DNA from: Lasioglossum baleicum
Taxonomy: Eukaryota; Arthropoda; Insecta; Hymenoptera; Halictidae
Reading direction: 5' to 3'
Length of the DNA: 64,000 bases
Assembly: GCF_051020765.1 (NCBI RefSeq)
Contig: NW_027469083.1
Location: forward strand, 1,116,001-1,180,000
Numbering within the stretch: the stretch's first letter is position 1; the number at the start of each line of letters is the position of its first letter. The position numbers and the translations under genes were made by a program. Shown piece by piece: positions 1-11,299 of the stretch. The notes beneath the pieces were generated by a model, which saw only the letters and a program-made list of their open reading frames with translations, searched no databases and was not told the origin of the DNA.

Positions 1-1031
1 TCTTCTTCATCGAGCCAGTTTGGTCCCGTTGGTTGGGGAATTAGGCTGGGGACGGCGGTTAAAATGTCCTCTAGTCCTGTTATGGGTGACTCCTCTTGAC
101 TGGAGGCGGGTACTAGGGGTGGTGATACCAAAAGGCTGTCGTCATCTGAACTCGCCCTAGGGCGTGGTGGCGTTTTCGATGGTGGTTCAGATGTTGAGTT
201 TGACGATGATTTCCTCTTCCTCGGGGGAATTGACTGAGGCGGTGGCATAAGATGCGAGTCGGCCCATCTCCTTCGGCGGTTATCGAAGAGAGGGGTTCCT
301 GGATTTGATAACGGTGCTCTTGGCGGCGATGTGCCTCCAGGGGTGCTCCATGAGAGGGGCAACGTAACTGGGTTTCGGGAGAGGGCATCAGCGTTGGAAT
401 TCGCTTTTCCAGGTTTGTAGACGACTTTATATTCAAACTCGGCCAGTTTTAGGCGCCATCTGAGGAGGCGCGACGTAGGGTCTTTTACTGACGTCATCCA
501 GACCAGCGGTTTATGGTCTGTGATTAGTGTAAATTTTCGGCCGTAGATATATGGTCTAAAATACTGTACTGCGAATATTATTGCTAAGCACTCCTTCTCT
601 ATTGTAGAATAGTTCACTTCAGCGCCCTGCAGGATCCTTGAGGCATAGGCAACGGGACGATCCTTGCCTACTTCGCCTTGGCTTAGTACGGCGCCGATGG
701 CATATCCAGATGCATCGCAGGTGACGTTAAACGGCTTATCGAAATCCGGGTATTGAAGGACCGGTTCGTCACACAGAGCTTGTCGTAGGTCTTCGAAGGC
801 CTTTTCTTGTTTTGGACCCCATTCGAAATTGTGCTCTTTGGCGAGGAGTTGGGTTAGGGGTTTGGAGATTTTAGCGAAGTCATTAATAAATTTGCGGTAG
901 TACCCTGCAAGGCCTAAAAATTCGCGCACGTTTTTCGCGTTCTTAGGTCGTGGGAAATTTTGTACGGCATTAATTTTCTTTGGACATGGTCTGACGCCGT
1001 CTTGACTGATCTGATGTCCCAGGTATGCCAC
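1..1031 (-). pseudogene. pol: E0 pol fragment: end of RT plus RNase H and start of the linker to integrase
   Basis: Read on the minus strand from 1031 down to 1, one frame is open throughout with no ATG. It starts in the last part of a Ty3/Gypsy reverse transcriptase (GHQISQDGV; EFLGLAGYYRKFI) and continues into RNase H (FNVTCDASGYAIGAVLSQ, YSTIEKECLAI, LITDHKPLVW). The acidic RNase H residues of the family (D, E, D) are present. A proline/serine-rich linker follows (ALSRNP...), ending at base 1 in GPNWLDEE. RT fingers and palm are missing because the plus-strand LTR at 1032 interrupts the gene. The remainder of pol must lie left of the window. This is the only RT/RNase H sequence in the window, so E0 was probably a Gag-Pol (autonomous-type) copy. 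Confidence 0.9.
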
Positions 1032-1933
1032 TGTTACGTCGTCCGATGTACGACGTTGGCCTTGTACACACACTATGTATACAAGGTCTGATCTGCATAA
1101 GATCCACACACCGTCCCCTAGACATAAGAGCATAATATTAAGATCTCATATATTCTATTGTTCTAATCCTTATCTCCGTCTCTACCCATCACCATAACTT
1201 CACCTTGATCAACACCTTACCTCAGTTTCAACCCATCACCACGACACATAATGCAATAAAGTATTGCATCACTCTGGAAGCATCTAGAAGCTTCTAGAAA
1301 CGTCGAGAAGTCCAAGGACTGCTGCATCAGCAGTCCCACGCTCGTAGAGGGCAATAGGACAGCCACGAGACTGCACCGTCAGCAGAAATGCACGTGCAGT
1401 CCCCGGGAGCGAAGACGCTGCTGCGTCAGCGGTTCTCCCACTCCGACGACCGAAGAACAAAGAGACTGCAGCGTCAGCTATCCCCACTCCGAACGAAGGA
1501 GGCAAGGCAGAGCGGACGCTTGCATCAGTCCGCCTTCAGCCAGCGACTCGCACAGACGTGCCTACCTGGCCTCAGAGTCAGTCCGGCTTCTTCCGACTTC
1601 AAGAGCAGACGTGTTCAGTCTAGCTCCGCGATAGTGAAGTGTGTCGATCCTTCACTCCTAATTCCAATTCCAATTCCAACTCTAACTCAACTCAACTCAA
1701 GTCCTAATTCTCATACGTTATTCCTATAACATATTACAATATCCATTATTCATTAATCCAATTACTACTCCTATTATAATATTACTTACATATTGTATAC
1801 CAGTGTACTTACCAGTTCTTATTTAATATATCGTTGTTATACCAGTGCTTCGATCTTGTTATTCTTGTGTTAGTTCAACACCATCTTCCAATTCAGTTCT
1901 TGCATAGAATATATTAAACTCGTGACATATCCG
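1032..1933 (+). repeat. LTR0: left part of a plus-strand LTR, interrupted by E1
   Basis: Starts with the family terminus TGTTACGTCGTCCG immediately after E0 pol sequence (flank CCAC at 1028-1031, whose partner TSD is outside the window). It runs colinear with the first ~900 bp of the intact plus LTRs, including the heat-shock-like array near 1274-1308. It stops at ...GACATATCCG, where E1 begins. The remaining ~1 kb, including the LTR ORF, is not in this window, so solo LTR versus full element cannot be decided. Confidence 0.85.
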
Positions 1934-3886
1934 TGTCACGTCCGTCACTGTGTTTTTGTTACAGGTACCAGGAGAGAGAAAAGAGAACAGTGACAGACGG
2001 ACGGTTGAGATATGAAGATTAAAATGAGGAGTGGTCTTTCGTGCCGAGACAGCCGCGGGCTGTCATATGCACTAGGACAACCGATATTGCTATGGATGCA
2101 GTCAAGAAGAGAACGTCCGACGCGGTTACAAGAAGTGTCCCGACAAGAATCACGCGCGAGATGATGCAACGAGAACGGTGAGTTTACAGGATTCGGCAAT
2201 TATACAAAACATTATACGACTCACCGCAATGCTGTATTAACGCCTAATAATATTGTTGCAGCAGGAACTGGCGGTACTGACAGTAGGTGTCGTACATCGG
2301 GTCTTCTATACAGATGTCCTCGAGGTGGGGAAGATCTGGCAGAGTTGCTGCTGCTCGGTTCGGGACGACATTAGTGGCCTTGGATGCTGGCCGCAAGACG
2401 ACACGTTGGTGAGCTGGCAGAGGAACGTCACGGATGATTCGGCAACGGACCCTGGGAACGATGATCGTGTCTTGGCTGTCGTCGTCGGCTATGTCGATTA
2501 CCTCAGGACGATCGACCGGATGCAGAACTGGCGTCGGAGCTCGCGAGAGGTCCGCGTGGTTGACCTCTTTAGGAGGGTTGCAAGGGCAACCGTATACAGA
2601 AACGTAATCGGACGCGTCACACGGAATGTGCTCGGTGGTTCCTAGAAGTTCTGTCCACTCGGTAGTGGCAATGATTTGATCGAGCACCGCTTTATTTCTC
2701 AACGCGCGTCTCAATTTAGCAAGTTGATACTTGCGTCCCGCTCGACGTGGGCGTCGCATGGGTAAGGAATAGTAATGATGGAATATTAATAATATAATGA
2801 AAATGAACTTCCACTTGTTATTAACCTTTTTGGTAGTTAACTCGCTTCACGTCTATAGTGGCGGCTCAGCGTTTCCACTGCGCTCTTTAGACCAATTCTA
2901 GACGTGGCACGAGAACTTCTCTATGACTCGCTTCAAATTCCTTATTGGCGGCTCAGCGTTTCCACTGCGCACTTTAGACCAAGTCCGGATATGTCACGAG
3001 TTTAATATATTCGATGCAAGAACTGAATTGGAAGATGGTGTTGAACTAACACAAGAATAACAAGATCGAAGCACTGGTATAACAACGATATATTAAATAA
3101 GAACTGGTAAGTACACTGGTATACAATATGTAAGTAGTATTATAATAGGAGTAGTAATTGGATTAATGAATAATGGATATTGTAATATGTTATAGGAATA
3201 ACGTATGAGAATTAGGACTTGAGTTGAGTTGAGTTAGAGTTGGAATTGGAATTGGAATTAGGAGTGAAGGATCGACACACTTCACTTTCGCGGAGCTAGA
3301 CTGAACACGTCTGCTCTTGAAGTCGGAAGAAGCCGGACTGACTCTGAGGCCAGGTAGGCACGTCTGTGCGAGTCGCTGGCTGAAGGCGGACTGATGCAAG
3401 CGTCCGCTCTGCCTTGTCTCCTTCGTTCGGAGTGGGTATAGCTGACGCTGCAGTCTCTTTGTTCTTCAGTCGTCGGAGTGGGAGAACCGCTGACGCAGCA
3501 GCGTCTTCGCTCCCGGGGACTGCACGTGCATTTCTGCTGACGCTGCAGTCTCGTGGCTGTCCTATTGCCCTCTACGAGCGTGGGACTGCTGATGCAGCAG
3601 TCTTTGGACTTCTCGACGTTTCTAGAAGCTTCTAGATGCTTCCAGAGTGATGCAATACTTTATTGCATTATGTGTCGTGGTGATGGGTTGAAACTGAGGT
3701 AAGGTGTTGATCAAGGTGAAGTTATGGTGATGGGTAGAGACGGAGATAAGGATTAGAACAATAGAATAATGAAATCTTAATACTATGCTCTTATGTCTAG
3801 GGGACGGTGTATGGATCTTATGTAGATCAGACCTTGTATACATGGTGTGTGTACAAGGCCAACGTCGTACATCGGACGACGTAACA
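1934..3886 (-). repeat. E1 3' LTR (1,953 bp)
   Basis: Complete minus-strand LTR: reads TGTCACGTCCG at the left and ACGTAACA at the right on the plus strand. It is followed by the reversed polypurine tract CCTCCCAA and inserted into LTR0 after TCCG. Confidence 0.92.
2244..2759 (-). CDS. LTR-encoded protein, E1 copy (171 aa)
   Basis: Intact copy of the LTR ORF, in the sense orientation of its element. It differs from the E6 reference by one Asp fewer in the acidic stretch (DDDSQD instead of DDDDSRD), Arg instead of Cys after HPVD, and Pro in EDPMYDTY. See the entry at 38612-39130 for the full description. Confidence 0.6.
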   Translation of the reverse strand: MRRPRRAGRKYQLAKLRRALRNKAVLDQIIATTEWTELLGTTEHIPCDASDYVSVYGCPCNPPKEVNHADLSRAPTPVLHPVDRPEVIDIADDDSQDTIIVPRVRCRIIRDVPLPAHQRVVLRPASKATNVVPNRAAATLPDLPHLEDICIEDPMYDTYCQYRQFLLQQYY

Positions 3887-3952
3887 CCTCCCAACGCGGA
3901 AAAGAAATTTCTTACAAGGAAGAAATTTCTCGCTCAACACTCGATCACACAC

Positions 3953-4557
3953 TCATTTATGCGACGCATCGTCCGGAGGTACTCCGCGCAGGGAGCACAG
4001 TTCTCGGCGAGTATTTCCTATATTTGTACGAAACACTGGTCGCACTGAAATGTTGTCGGTGTCGGCACGTGGGGCTGGGGCTGGTTTTGTAATGTCCGAC
4101 AAGTCGTATTCGCAATGTTCATTTTTCGACTGTCTTTTCTCGGGGTTTAGGGCGGGTGGGGAATCACTTTGTTCACTAACACTTTCACTTGCACTTTTGT
4201 CTTTTCTTATCTGCGTCCAGATGAGTGTCACGTTTCGCTGACGCGGGTTTTGCGTTGGATTATTCGGCGCACGCTTGAGTTTGTTTGCATGTACAATCTT
4301 AAAATGGTTCCCTACTTTAATTTTTACATTGTTTGAGTCTAGGATGTCGCAAATTTCGTGAGGACCCGTATATTGCGCATCGAATTTGCCCTTGCAGGGT
4401 TCTTTGAGTAGGAATACTTGTTCTCCCACCTTGAATTCTACCGGGTTAATTCTTCTATCGTAGTATGATTTGGATTTTCTTTTCGCGGAGACTAAGTTTC
4501 CGCGCGCGCGAATCTGGGTTTCGGTTATCTTTCTTTGCAATTGGGAGAGGTAGTGGG
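3953..4557 (-). pseudogene. pol: E1 integrase C-terminal domain plus shared tail (piece 3 of 3)
   Basis: Minus strand, entered from the DDE-core piece at 6502-7034. It reads YLSQLQRKITE, then KSKSYYDRRINPVEFKVGEQ, then VFLLKEPCKGKFDAQYTGPHE, which is the beta-rich GPY/F-type C-terminal domain of Ty3/Gypsy integrases. The integrase then runs without a stop into the ~80-residue acidic/Ser-rich tail (KSASESVSEQSD ... PPDDASHK, stop at 3953) that also ends the envelope ORF of E6. The solo LTR at 4558 separates this piece from the catalytic core; with one TGGG removed the frame is uninterrupted (...YTH then YLSQ...). Confidence 0.88.
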
Positions 4558-6501
4558 TGTTACGTCGTCCGATGTACGACGTTGGCCTTGTACATACACT
4601 ATGTATTCAAGGTCTGATCTGCATAAGATCCACACACCGTCCCCTAGACATAAGAGCATAGTATTAAGATCTCATTATTCTATTGTTCTAATCCTTATCT
4701 CCGTCTCTACCCATCACCATAACTTCACCTTGATCAACACCTTACCTCAGTTTCAACCCATCACCACGACACATAATGCAATAAAGTATTGCATCACTCT
4801 GGAAGCATCTAGAAGCTTCTAGAAACGTCGAGAAGTCCAAAGACTGCTGCATCAGCAGTCCCACGCTCGTAGAGGGCAATAGGACAGCCACGAGACTGCA
4901 GCGTCAGCAGAAATGCACGTGCAGTCCCCGGGAGCGAAGACGCTGCTGCGTCAGCGGTTCTCCCACTCCGACGACCGAAGAACAAAGAGACTGCAGCGTC
5001 AGCTATCCCCACTCCGAACGAAGGAGGCAAGGCAAAGCGGACGCTTGCATCAGTCCGCCTCCGACCGGCGACTCGAGCAGTCGTGCCAACCTGGCCTCAG
5101 CTGCCAGTCCGGCTTCTTCCGACTTCAAGAGCAGACGTGTTCAGTCTAGCTCCGCGAAAGTGAAGTGTGTCGATCCTTCACTCCTAATTCCAATTCCAAT
5201 TCCAACTCTAACTCAACTCAACTCAAGTCCTAATTCTCATAACATATTACAATATCCATTATTCATTAATCCAATTACTACTCCTATTATAATACTACTC
5301 ACATATTGTATACCAGTGTACTTACCAGTTCTTATTTAATATATCGTTGTTATACCAGTGCTTCGATTTTGTTATTCTTGTGTTAGTTCAACACCATCTT
5401 CCAATTCAGTTCTTGCATAGAATATATTAAACTCGTGACATATCCGGACTTGGTCTAAAGTGCGCAGTGGAAACGCTGAGCCGCCAATAAGGAATTTGAA
5501 GCGAGTCATAGAGAAGTTCTCGTGCCACGTCTAGAATTGGTCTAAAGTGCGCAGTGGAAACGCTGAGCCGCCACTATAGACGTGAAGCGAGTTAACTACC
5601 AAAAAGGTTAATAACAAGTGGAAGTTCATTTTCATTATATTATTAATATTCCATCATTACTATTCCTTACCCATGCGACGCCCACGTCGAGCGGGACGCA
5701 AGTATCAACTTGCTAAATTGAGACGCGCGTTAAGAAATAAAGCGGTGCTCGATCAAATCATTGCCACTACCGAGTGGACAGAACTTCTGGGAACCACCGA
5801 GCACATTCCGTGTGACGCGTCCGATTACGTTTCTGTATACGGTTGCCCTTGCAACCCTCCTAAAGAGGTCAACCACGCGGACCTCTCGCGAGCTCCGACG
5901 CCAGTTCTACATCCGGTCGATCGTCCTGAGGTAATCGACATAGCCGACGACGACGACAGCCGAGACACGATCATCGTTCCCAGGGTCCGTTGCCGAATCA
6001 TCCGTGACGTTCCTCTGCCAGCTCATCAACGTGTCGTCTTGCGGCCAGCATCCAAGGCCACTAACGTCGTCCCGAACCGAGCAGCAGCAACTTTGCCATA
6101 TCTTCCCCACCTCGAGGACATCTGTATAGAAGATCCGATGTACGACACCTACTGTCAGTACCGCCAGTTCCTGCTGCAACAATATTATTAGGCGTTAATA
6201 CAACATTGCGGTGAGTCGTATAATATCTTGTATAATTGTTGAATCCTGTAAACTCACCGTTCTCGTTGCATCCTCTCGCGCGCGATTCTTGTCGGGACAC
6301 TCCTTGTAACCGCGTCGGACGTTCTTTTCTTGACTGCATCCATAGCAATATCGGTTGTCCTAGTGCATATGACAGCCCGCGGCTGTCTCGGCACGAAAGA
6401 CCACTCCTCATTTTAATCATAATATCTCAACCGTCCGTCTGTCACTGTTCTCTTTTCTCTCTCCTGGTACCTGTAACAAAAACACAGTGACGGACGTGAC
6501 A
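4558..6501 (+). mobile_element. Solo LTR, plus strand (1,944 bp), TSD TGGG
   Basis: A complete LTR from TGTTACG to GACGTGACA with no internal region on either side. It is flanked by TGGG at 4554-4557 and 6502-6505. Both flanks are E1 integrase sequence that rejoins in frame. This is the expected product of LTR-LTR recombination that removed the body of a full element. Confidence 0.95.
5673..6191 (+). CDS. LTR-encoded protein, solo-LTR copy (172 aa)
   Basis: Intact ORF in the LTR's sense direction. Differences from the E6 reference: Arg after HPVD, LPYLP instead of LPDLP, EDPMYDTY. The frame survives although the rest of this element is gone. Confidence 0.6.
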   Translation: MRRPRRAGRKYQLAKLRRALRNKAVLDQIIATTEWTELLGTTEHIPCDASDYVSVYGCPCNPPKEVNHADLSRAPTPVLHPVDRPEVIDIADDDDSRDTIIVPRVRCRIIRDVPLPAHQRVVLRPASKATNVVPNRAAATLPYLPHLEDICIEDPMYDTYCQYRQFLLQQYY

Positions 6502-7034
6502 TGGGTATAGGAGTCGTTTTCGCATTCGTAGGAGTAGGAATCGGCGGATGGGACTCGCGCCAAAGAGCCGAATACTAACTCGTGCGGCGTGAAATCTGTG
6601 CCCTCGTGGACACTTGTATTGTAACTAAACATTGCTAAATCGACCCATTTGTCCCAGTTGTTTTTGTGGACGTATTGCTTCAGGTATTCTGCTAAGACGT
6701 GGTGGGATCTTTCGATTGACCCGTTGCTTTGAGGGTGGAAGGCTGTTGTTTGCAGCCGAGTTATTCTGAATCGTTTTGCGATGGCCTTCATCAGGGAACT
6801 TGTGAAATTCGCTCCTTGATCCGTTAGGATGGCTTTAGGTGTTCCGAAACGGCAGATAAAATTGTTTATAAATGCGTCCGCAGTGCTGATGGCATCGGCG
6901 GATTTAAGAGGGATTGCAGTTGAGTGTTTCGTTAATAAATCCTGTATGGTTAAGATGTATGTGTTTCCGTCGTTGGTTGTTGGAAGGGGCCCTACAATGT
7001 CCATGGACACCTTATCGAACGCTCTACCGGGTGT
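6502..7034 (-). pseudogene. pol: E1 integrase catalytic core (piece 2 of 3)
   Basis: Minus strand from 7034. It reads PGRAFDKVSMDIVGPL, then ILTDQGANF, then FHPQSNGSIERSHH. The three catalytic acidic residues of the retroviral integrase DDE triad are all present, with D-x35-E spacing between TDQ and SIERS. FSYNTSVHEGT and FTPHELVFG, typical of the end of the Ty3/Gypsy core, follow. It enters from the zinc-domain piece at 14593-15212 through E2's insertion site (GTGT) and continues to 3953-4557 through the solo-LTR site. There is no stop codon or frameshift; the only damage is the two insertions. Confidence 0.93.
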
Positions 7035-8977
7035 TGTCACGTCCGTCACTGTGTTTTTGTTACAGGTACCAGGAGAGAGAAAAGAGAACAGTGACAGACG
7101 GACGGTTGAGATATTATGATTAAATGAGGAGTGGTCTTTCGTGCCGAGACAGCCGCGGGCTGTCATATGCACTAGGACAACCGATATTGCTATGATGCAG
7201 TCAAGAAAAGAACGTCCGACGCGGTTACAAGAAGTGTCCCGACAAGAATCACACGCGAGAGGATGCAACGAGAACGGTGAGTTTACAGGATTCAACAATT
7301 ATACAAGACATTATACGACTCACCGCAATGCTGTATTAACGCCTAATAATATTGTTGCAGCAGGAACTGGCGGTACTGGCAGTAAGTGTCGTACATCGGG
7401 TCTTCTATACAGATGTCCTCGAGGTGGGGAAGATCTGGCAGAGTTGCTGCTGCTCGGTTTGGGACGACGTTAGTGGCCTTGGATGCTGGCCGCAAGATAA
7501 CACGTTGATGAGCTGGCAGAGGAACGTCACGGATGATTCGGCAACGGACCCTGGGAACGATGATCGTGTCTCGGCTGTCGTCGTCGTCGGTTATGTCGAT
7601 CACCTCTGGACAATCGACCGGGTGTAGAACTGGGGTCGGAGCTCGCGAGAGGTCCGCGAGGTTGACCTCTTTAGGAGGGTTGCAAGGGCAACCGTATACA
7701 GAAACGTAATCGGACGCGTCACACGGAATGTGCTCGGTGGTTCCCAGAAGTTCTGTCCACTCGGTAGTGGCAATGATTTGATCGAGCACCGCTTTATTTC
7801 TCAACGCGCGTCTCAATTTAGCAAGTTGATACTTGCGTCCCGCTCGACGTGGGCGTCGCATGGGTAAGGAATAGTAATGATGGAATATTAATAATATAAT
7901 GAAAATGAAACTCCATTTGTTATTAACCTTTTAGGTAGTTAACTCGCTTCACGTCTATAGTGGCGGCTCAGCGTTTCCACTGCGCTCTTTAGACCAATTC
8001 TAGACGTGGCACGAGAACTTCTCTATGACTCGCTTCAAATTCCTTATTGGCGGCTCAGCGTTTCCACTGCGCACTTTAGACCAAGTCCGGATATGTCACG
8101 AGTTTAATATATTCGATGCAAGAACTGAATTGGAAGATGGTGTTGAACTAACACAAGAATAACAAGATCGAAGCACTGGTATAACAACGATATATTAAAT
8201 AAGAACTGGTAAGTACACTGGTATACAATATGTAAGTAGTATTATAATAGGAGTAGTAATTGGATTAATGAATAATGGATATTGTAATGTGTTATAGGAA
8301 TAACGTATGAGAATTAGGACTTGAGTTGAGTTGAGTTAGAGTTGGAATTGGAATTGGAATTAGGAGTGAAGGATCGACACACTTCACTTTCGCGGAGCTA
8401 GACTGAACGTCTGCTCTTGAAGCCGGACTGGCGGCTGAGGCCAGGTAGGCACGTCTGTGCGAGTCGCTGGCTGAAGGCGGACTGATGCAAGCGCCTGCTC
8501 TGCCTTGCCTCCTTCGTTCGGAGTGGGGATAGCTGACGCTGCAGTCTCTTTGTTCTTCAGTCGTCGGAGTGGGAGAACCGCTGACGCAGCAGCGTCTTCG
8601 CTCCCGGGGACTGCACGTGCATTTCTGCTGACGCTGCAGTCTCGTGGCTGTCCTATTGCCCTCTACGAGCGTGGGACTGCTGATGCAGCAGTCTTTGGAC
8701 TTCTCGACGTTTCTAGAAGCTTCTAGATGCTTCCAGAGTGATGCAATACTTTATTGCTTTATGTGTCGTGGTGATGGGTTGAAACTGAGGTAAGGTGTTG
8801 ATCAAGGTGAAGTTATGGTGATGGGTAGAGACGGAGATAAGGAGTAGAACAATAGAATAATGAAATCTTAATACTATGCTCTTATGTCTAGGGGACGGTG
8901 TATGGATCTTATGCAGATCAGACCTTGTATACATAGTGTGTGTACAAGGCCAACGTCGTACATCGGACGACGTAACA
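7035..8977 (-). repeat. E2 3' LTR (1,943 bp)
   Basis: TGTCACGTCCG ... ACGTAACA on the plus strand, followed at 8978 by the reversed polypurine tract CCTCCCAACGCGG of E2. Confidence 0.93.
7343..7861 (-). CDS. LTR-encoded protein, E2 3' LTR copy (172 aa)
   Basis: Intact. E2-type residues: Leu for His in EVNLADL, Thr in IDITDDDD, Ile in RVILRP, and EDPMYDTY. Identical to the copy in the other E2 LTR. Confidence 0.58.
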   Translation of the reverse strand: MRRPRRAGRKYQLAKLRRALRNKAVLDQIIATTEWTELLGTTEHIPCDASDYVSVYGCPCNPPKEVNLADLSRAPTPVLHPVDCPEVIDITDDDDSRDTIIVPRVRCRIIRDVPLPAHQRVILRPASKATNVVPNRAAATLPDLPHLEDICIEDPMYDTYCQYRQFLLQQYY

Positions 8978-9043
8978 CCTCCCAACGCGGAAAAGAAATT
9001 TCTTACAAGGAAGAAATTTCTCGCTCAACACTCGATTACACAC

Positions 9044-11299
9044 TCATTCATGCGACGCATCGTCCGGGGGTACTCCGCGCAGGGAGCACAGTTCTCGGCG
9101 AGTATTTCCTATATTTGTACGAAACACTGGTCGCACTGAAATGTTGTCGGTGTCGGCACGTGGGGCTGGGGCTGGTTTTGTAATGTCCGACAAGTCGTAT
9201 TCGCAATGTTCATTTTTCGACTGTCTTTTCTCGGGGTTTAGGGTGGGTGGGGAATCACTTTGTTCACTAACACTTTCACTTGCACTTTTGTCTTTTCTGA
9301 TCTGCGTCCAGATGAGTGTCACGTTTCGCTGACGCGGGGTTTGCGTTGGATTATTCGGCGCACGCTTGAGTTTGTTTGCATGTACAATCTTAAAATGGTT
9401 CCCTACTTTAATTTTTACATTGTTTGAGTCTAGGATGTCGCAAATTTCGTGAGGACCCGTATATTGCGCATCGAATTTGCCCTTGCAGGGTTCTTTGAGT
9501 AGGAATACCTGTTCTATATCTTCCGGTGGTCGAAGGAGATTTTGCCGATGCTGGGCTTCGAATTTCGCTCGCTTATTCCCATAGGGGTATCCTTTATCGC
9601 GAGGGTACTCGGATTTATATTTCTTTCTTCCTGACGCGTATTTCGCTGTAGCGCAGAGATTAATTTTATCGTATTTGTTTCGCTTCGCATGGCAACGTGC
9701 AGATGGAAGTTGAAAGGAATCGAGTTTCTGTGGATCATCAAAGATATGATTTCGAAGTAAGTTATGAAGTTCTTTTACTTTGGAGACTTTGATATCCTTC
9801 TCTGGTTTAGAACTGTCACTGGATTTATCGTGCAGTGTAGAACAGACCTGCTTACATATGGGTCTTGAAGATCTTTGATTGTCGTAGGAATGGAGTTGGT
9901 CTTGGAATTGATCGGGCTGGTTACCGGAGTTAGAATAAGGATCGGGCTGGTTACCGGAGTTAGTATGAGAATCGGGCTGGTTACCGGAGTTAGTATAAGA
10001 ATCGGGCTGGTTACCGGAGTTAGTATGAGAATCGGGCTGGTTACCGGAGTTAGTATAATGATCGGGCTGGTTACCGGAGTTAGTATAAGAATCGGGCTGG
10101 TTACCGGAGTTAGTAATGTCGGGATGGTTACCGAATACGTCGGGACGATACCCGGAATTAGAAAGGTCGGGATGGTTACCGAATGCGTCGGGATAGTACC
10201 CGGAATTAGAAAGGTCGGAAGAGTACGACTCGATTTCTTCCATCTCCAATGGGGGCAATCGAAATGAAACTCTTTCCGACGAGGTGTTAAAACACCGGAG
10301 GCTCGCTTTGCCTTTACGATTGGTGACAACGCAGTCACCCAGGAATACATCCGGCGCTACATTAACACGGCGGATATATCCCTGTTTGGGTCCTTCGACG
10401 TCGACCGCTATGCACGCAACGGTACGAGGTTCGAGGACGAATTCTTCGGATTTCGGAGGAGTCTTTGTTCGGACTCGATCCTCACGCTCCACGATCCGAC
10501 TTCTCGCAGTGTACTCCGATATCTCTCGAGTCTCCTTCGATTCCGGCCGGCTTTTCACGGCGTTTTTCTCTAGGGAGTACTCGATCGAATCCCGAGGAGG
10601 CATTGAAATAACCTCCGTCACCGGAGCTCTGCAAGGTCTGACCGCGGGTGCACGAGGATTTGAGGAAGACACTCGAACGTTCCTTGCCGAATGTTCCTCA
10701 CGCTCGGCGGCTAGAGTTTTAACGAGATCGTTGGTCATAGACGAAGGCATTGAAATAACCTCTGCTGCCAATTCATCGCGAGGCTCAGCCGTGGGCGCGC
10801 AAGGGTTCGAGAAGGGAACCCGAATGTTTCCTATCGTAATGTATTCATTCGCAAATGAGATCTCGGCTCCTGTTCTGAAGAAGGGAGAACCGAGGATTCC
10901 GTCGATGTTAATTGGGAAGTTTTCTTCCAAGACATGAAATTCAATAGGGTTTTGACCCTGTAAGTGTATTTTAATTTGACCGAGAGTTGGAATGGATCCC
11001 TCGGTTATTCCTTGGACTTCTATAGTGTTCGTATGATCTATAGGTAGATTTGGTTCTAGACTTGACGCACGAATTAAATTGATCTCCGAACCCGTGTCCA
11101 ACAAAAATTCACACTTCTTTTGTAATTGAGGGGCGGAGATTTTTACGCGCGGAATTGGTGAGTCTGCAGCAAGATTTACTGCTGAGACGAATCGTCGGAC
11201 TGGTCGTTCGTCCGGATAGCTGTTTGGGTGCGGGCTGTAGTTTGGGTTGAAGATGCGGCCTCCCGCCTTGGGTTGGCTTCGGTCGGGAGGCCGGACTCG
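9044..11299 (-). CDS. E2 protease - linker - HPD repeats - integrase C-terminal remnant (Pol-frame ORF)
   Basis: This frame is entered from gag by -1 slippage at 11299-11305; there is no need for its first ATG at 11104. Domains in order: aspartic protease (LLDTGSEINL, catalytic Asp; INIDGILGSPFF near its end), the PR-RT linker seen in Gypsy elements (RTVACIAVDVEG ... NRKGKASLRCFN), HPD/QPD tandem repeats, and a basic linker ending NLLRPPEDIEQ. The ORF then jumps to the integrase C-terminal domain (VFLLKEPCKGKFDAQYTGPHE) and the shared tail ending PPDDASHE. RT, RNase H and the integrase zinc and DDE domains are deleted. The junction lies in a short stretch (GAACA then GTATTCC) shared with E1 and is identical in E5, so it was inherited and amplified. 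Confidence 0.85.
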   Translation of the reverse strand, partial: RVRPPDRSQPKAGGRIFNPNYSPHPNSYPDERPVRRFVSAVNLAADSPIPRVKISAPQLQKKCEFLLDTGSEINLIRASSLEPNLPIDHTNTIEVQGITEGSIPTLGQIKIHLQGQNPIEFHVLEENFPINIDGILGSPFFRTGAEISFANEYITIGNIRVPFSNPCAPTAEPRDELAAEVISMPSSMTNDLVKTLAAEREEHSARNVRVSSSNPRAPAVRPCRAPVTEVISMPPRDSIEYSLEKNAVKSRPESKETREISEYTARSRIVEREDRVRTKTPPKSEEFVLEPRTVACIAVDVEGPKQGYIRRVNVAPDVFLGDCVVTNRKGKASLRCFNTSSERVSFRLPPLEMEEIESYSSDLSNSGYYPDAFGNHPDLSNSGYRPDVFGNHPDITNSGNQPDSYTNSGNQPDHYTNSGNQPDSHTNSGNQPDSYTNSGNQPDSHTNSGNQPDPYSNSGNQPDQFQDQLHSYDNQRSSRPICKQVCSTLHDKSSDSSKPEKDIKVSKVKELHNLLRNHIFDDPQKLDSFQLPSARCHAKRNKYDKINLCATAKYASGRKKYKSEYPRDKGYPYGNKRAKFEAQHRQNLLRPPEDIEQVFLLKEPCKGKFDAQYTGPHEICDILDSNNVKIKVGNHFKIVHANKLKRAPNNPTQTPRQRNVTLIWTQIRKDKSASESVSEQSDSPPTLNPEKRQSKNEHCEYDLSDITKPAPAPRADTDNISVRPVFRTNIGNTRRELCSLRGVPPDDASHE
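9897..10215 (-). repeat. HPD/QPD tandem repeat, E2 version
   Basis: In-frame coding repeat, mostly 30-bp units (NSGNQPDSYT type) with 48-bp units (SGYHPDAFGNHPDLSN type) at its N-terminal side. About seven 30-bp units are seen here. Confidence 0.85.

Noticed and set aside
113..436. 107-aa minus-strand ORF MNIKSSTNLEK...
   Set aside because: Out of phase with the continuous RT/RNase H-linker frame that covers the same bases.
1284..1505. 73-aa ORFs (MPPSFGVGIADAA...) and overlapping MHVQSPGAK ORFs in the LTR GC-rich block
   Set aside because: They span the heat-shock-like array and iterated motifs, overlap on both strands and show no domain; best explained as open frames in repetitive regulatory DNA.
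2253..2645. Long ORFs antisense to the LTR gene (91-171 aa, starting MLQQELAVL; many copies)
   Set aside because: Exactly opposite the 172-aa ORF in every LTR; its length varies from 91 to 171 aa because a TAG appears in most copies, whereas the sense ORF is always intact.
9897..10215. Regularly spaced repeats as a CRISPR array
   Set aside because: Units are contiguous multiples of three inside a coding frame, with no unique spacers and no cas genes; the setting is a eukaryotic retroelement.
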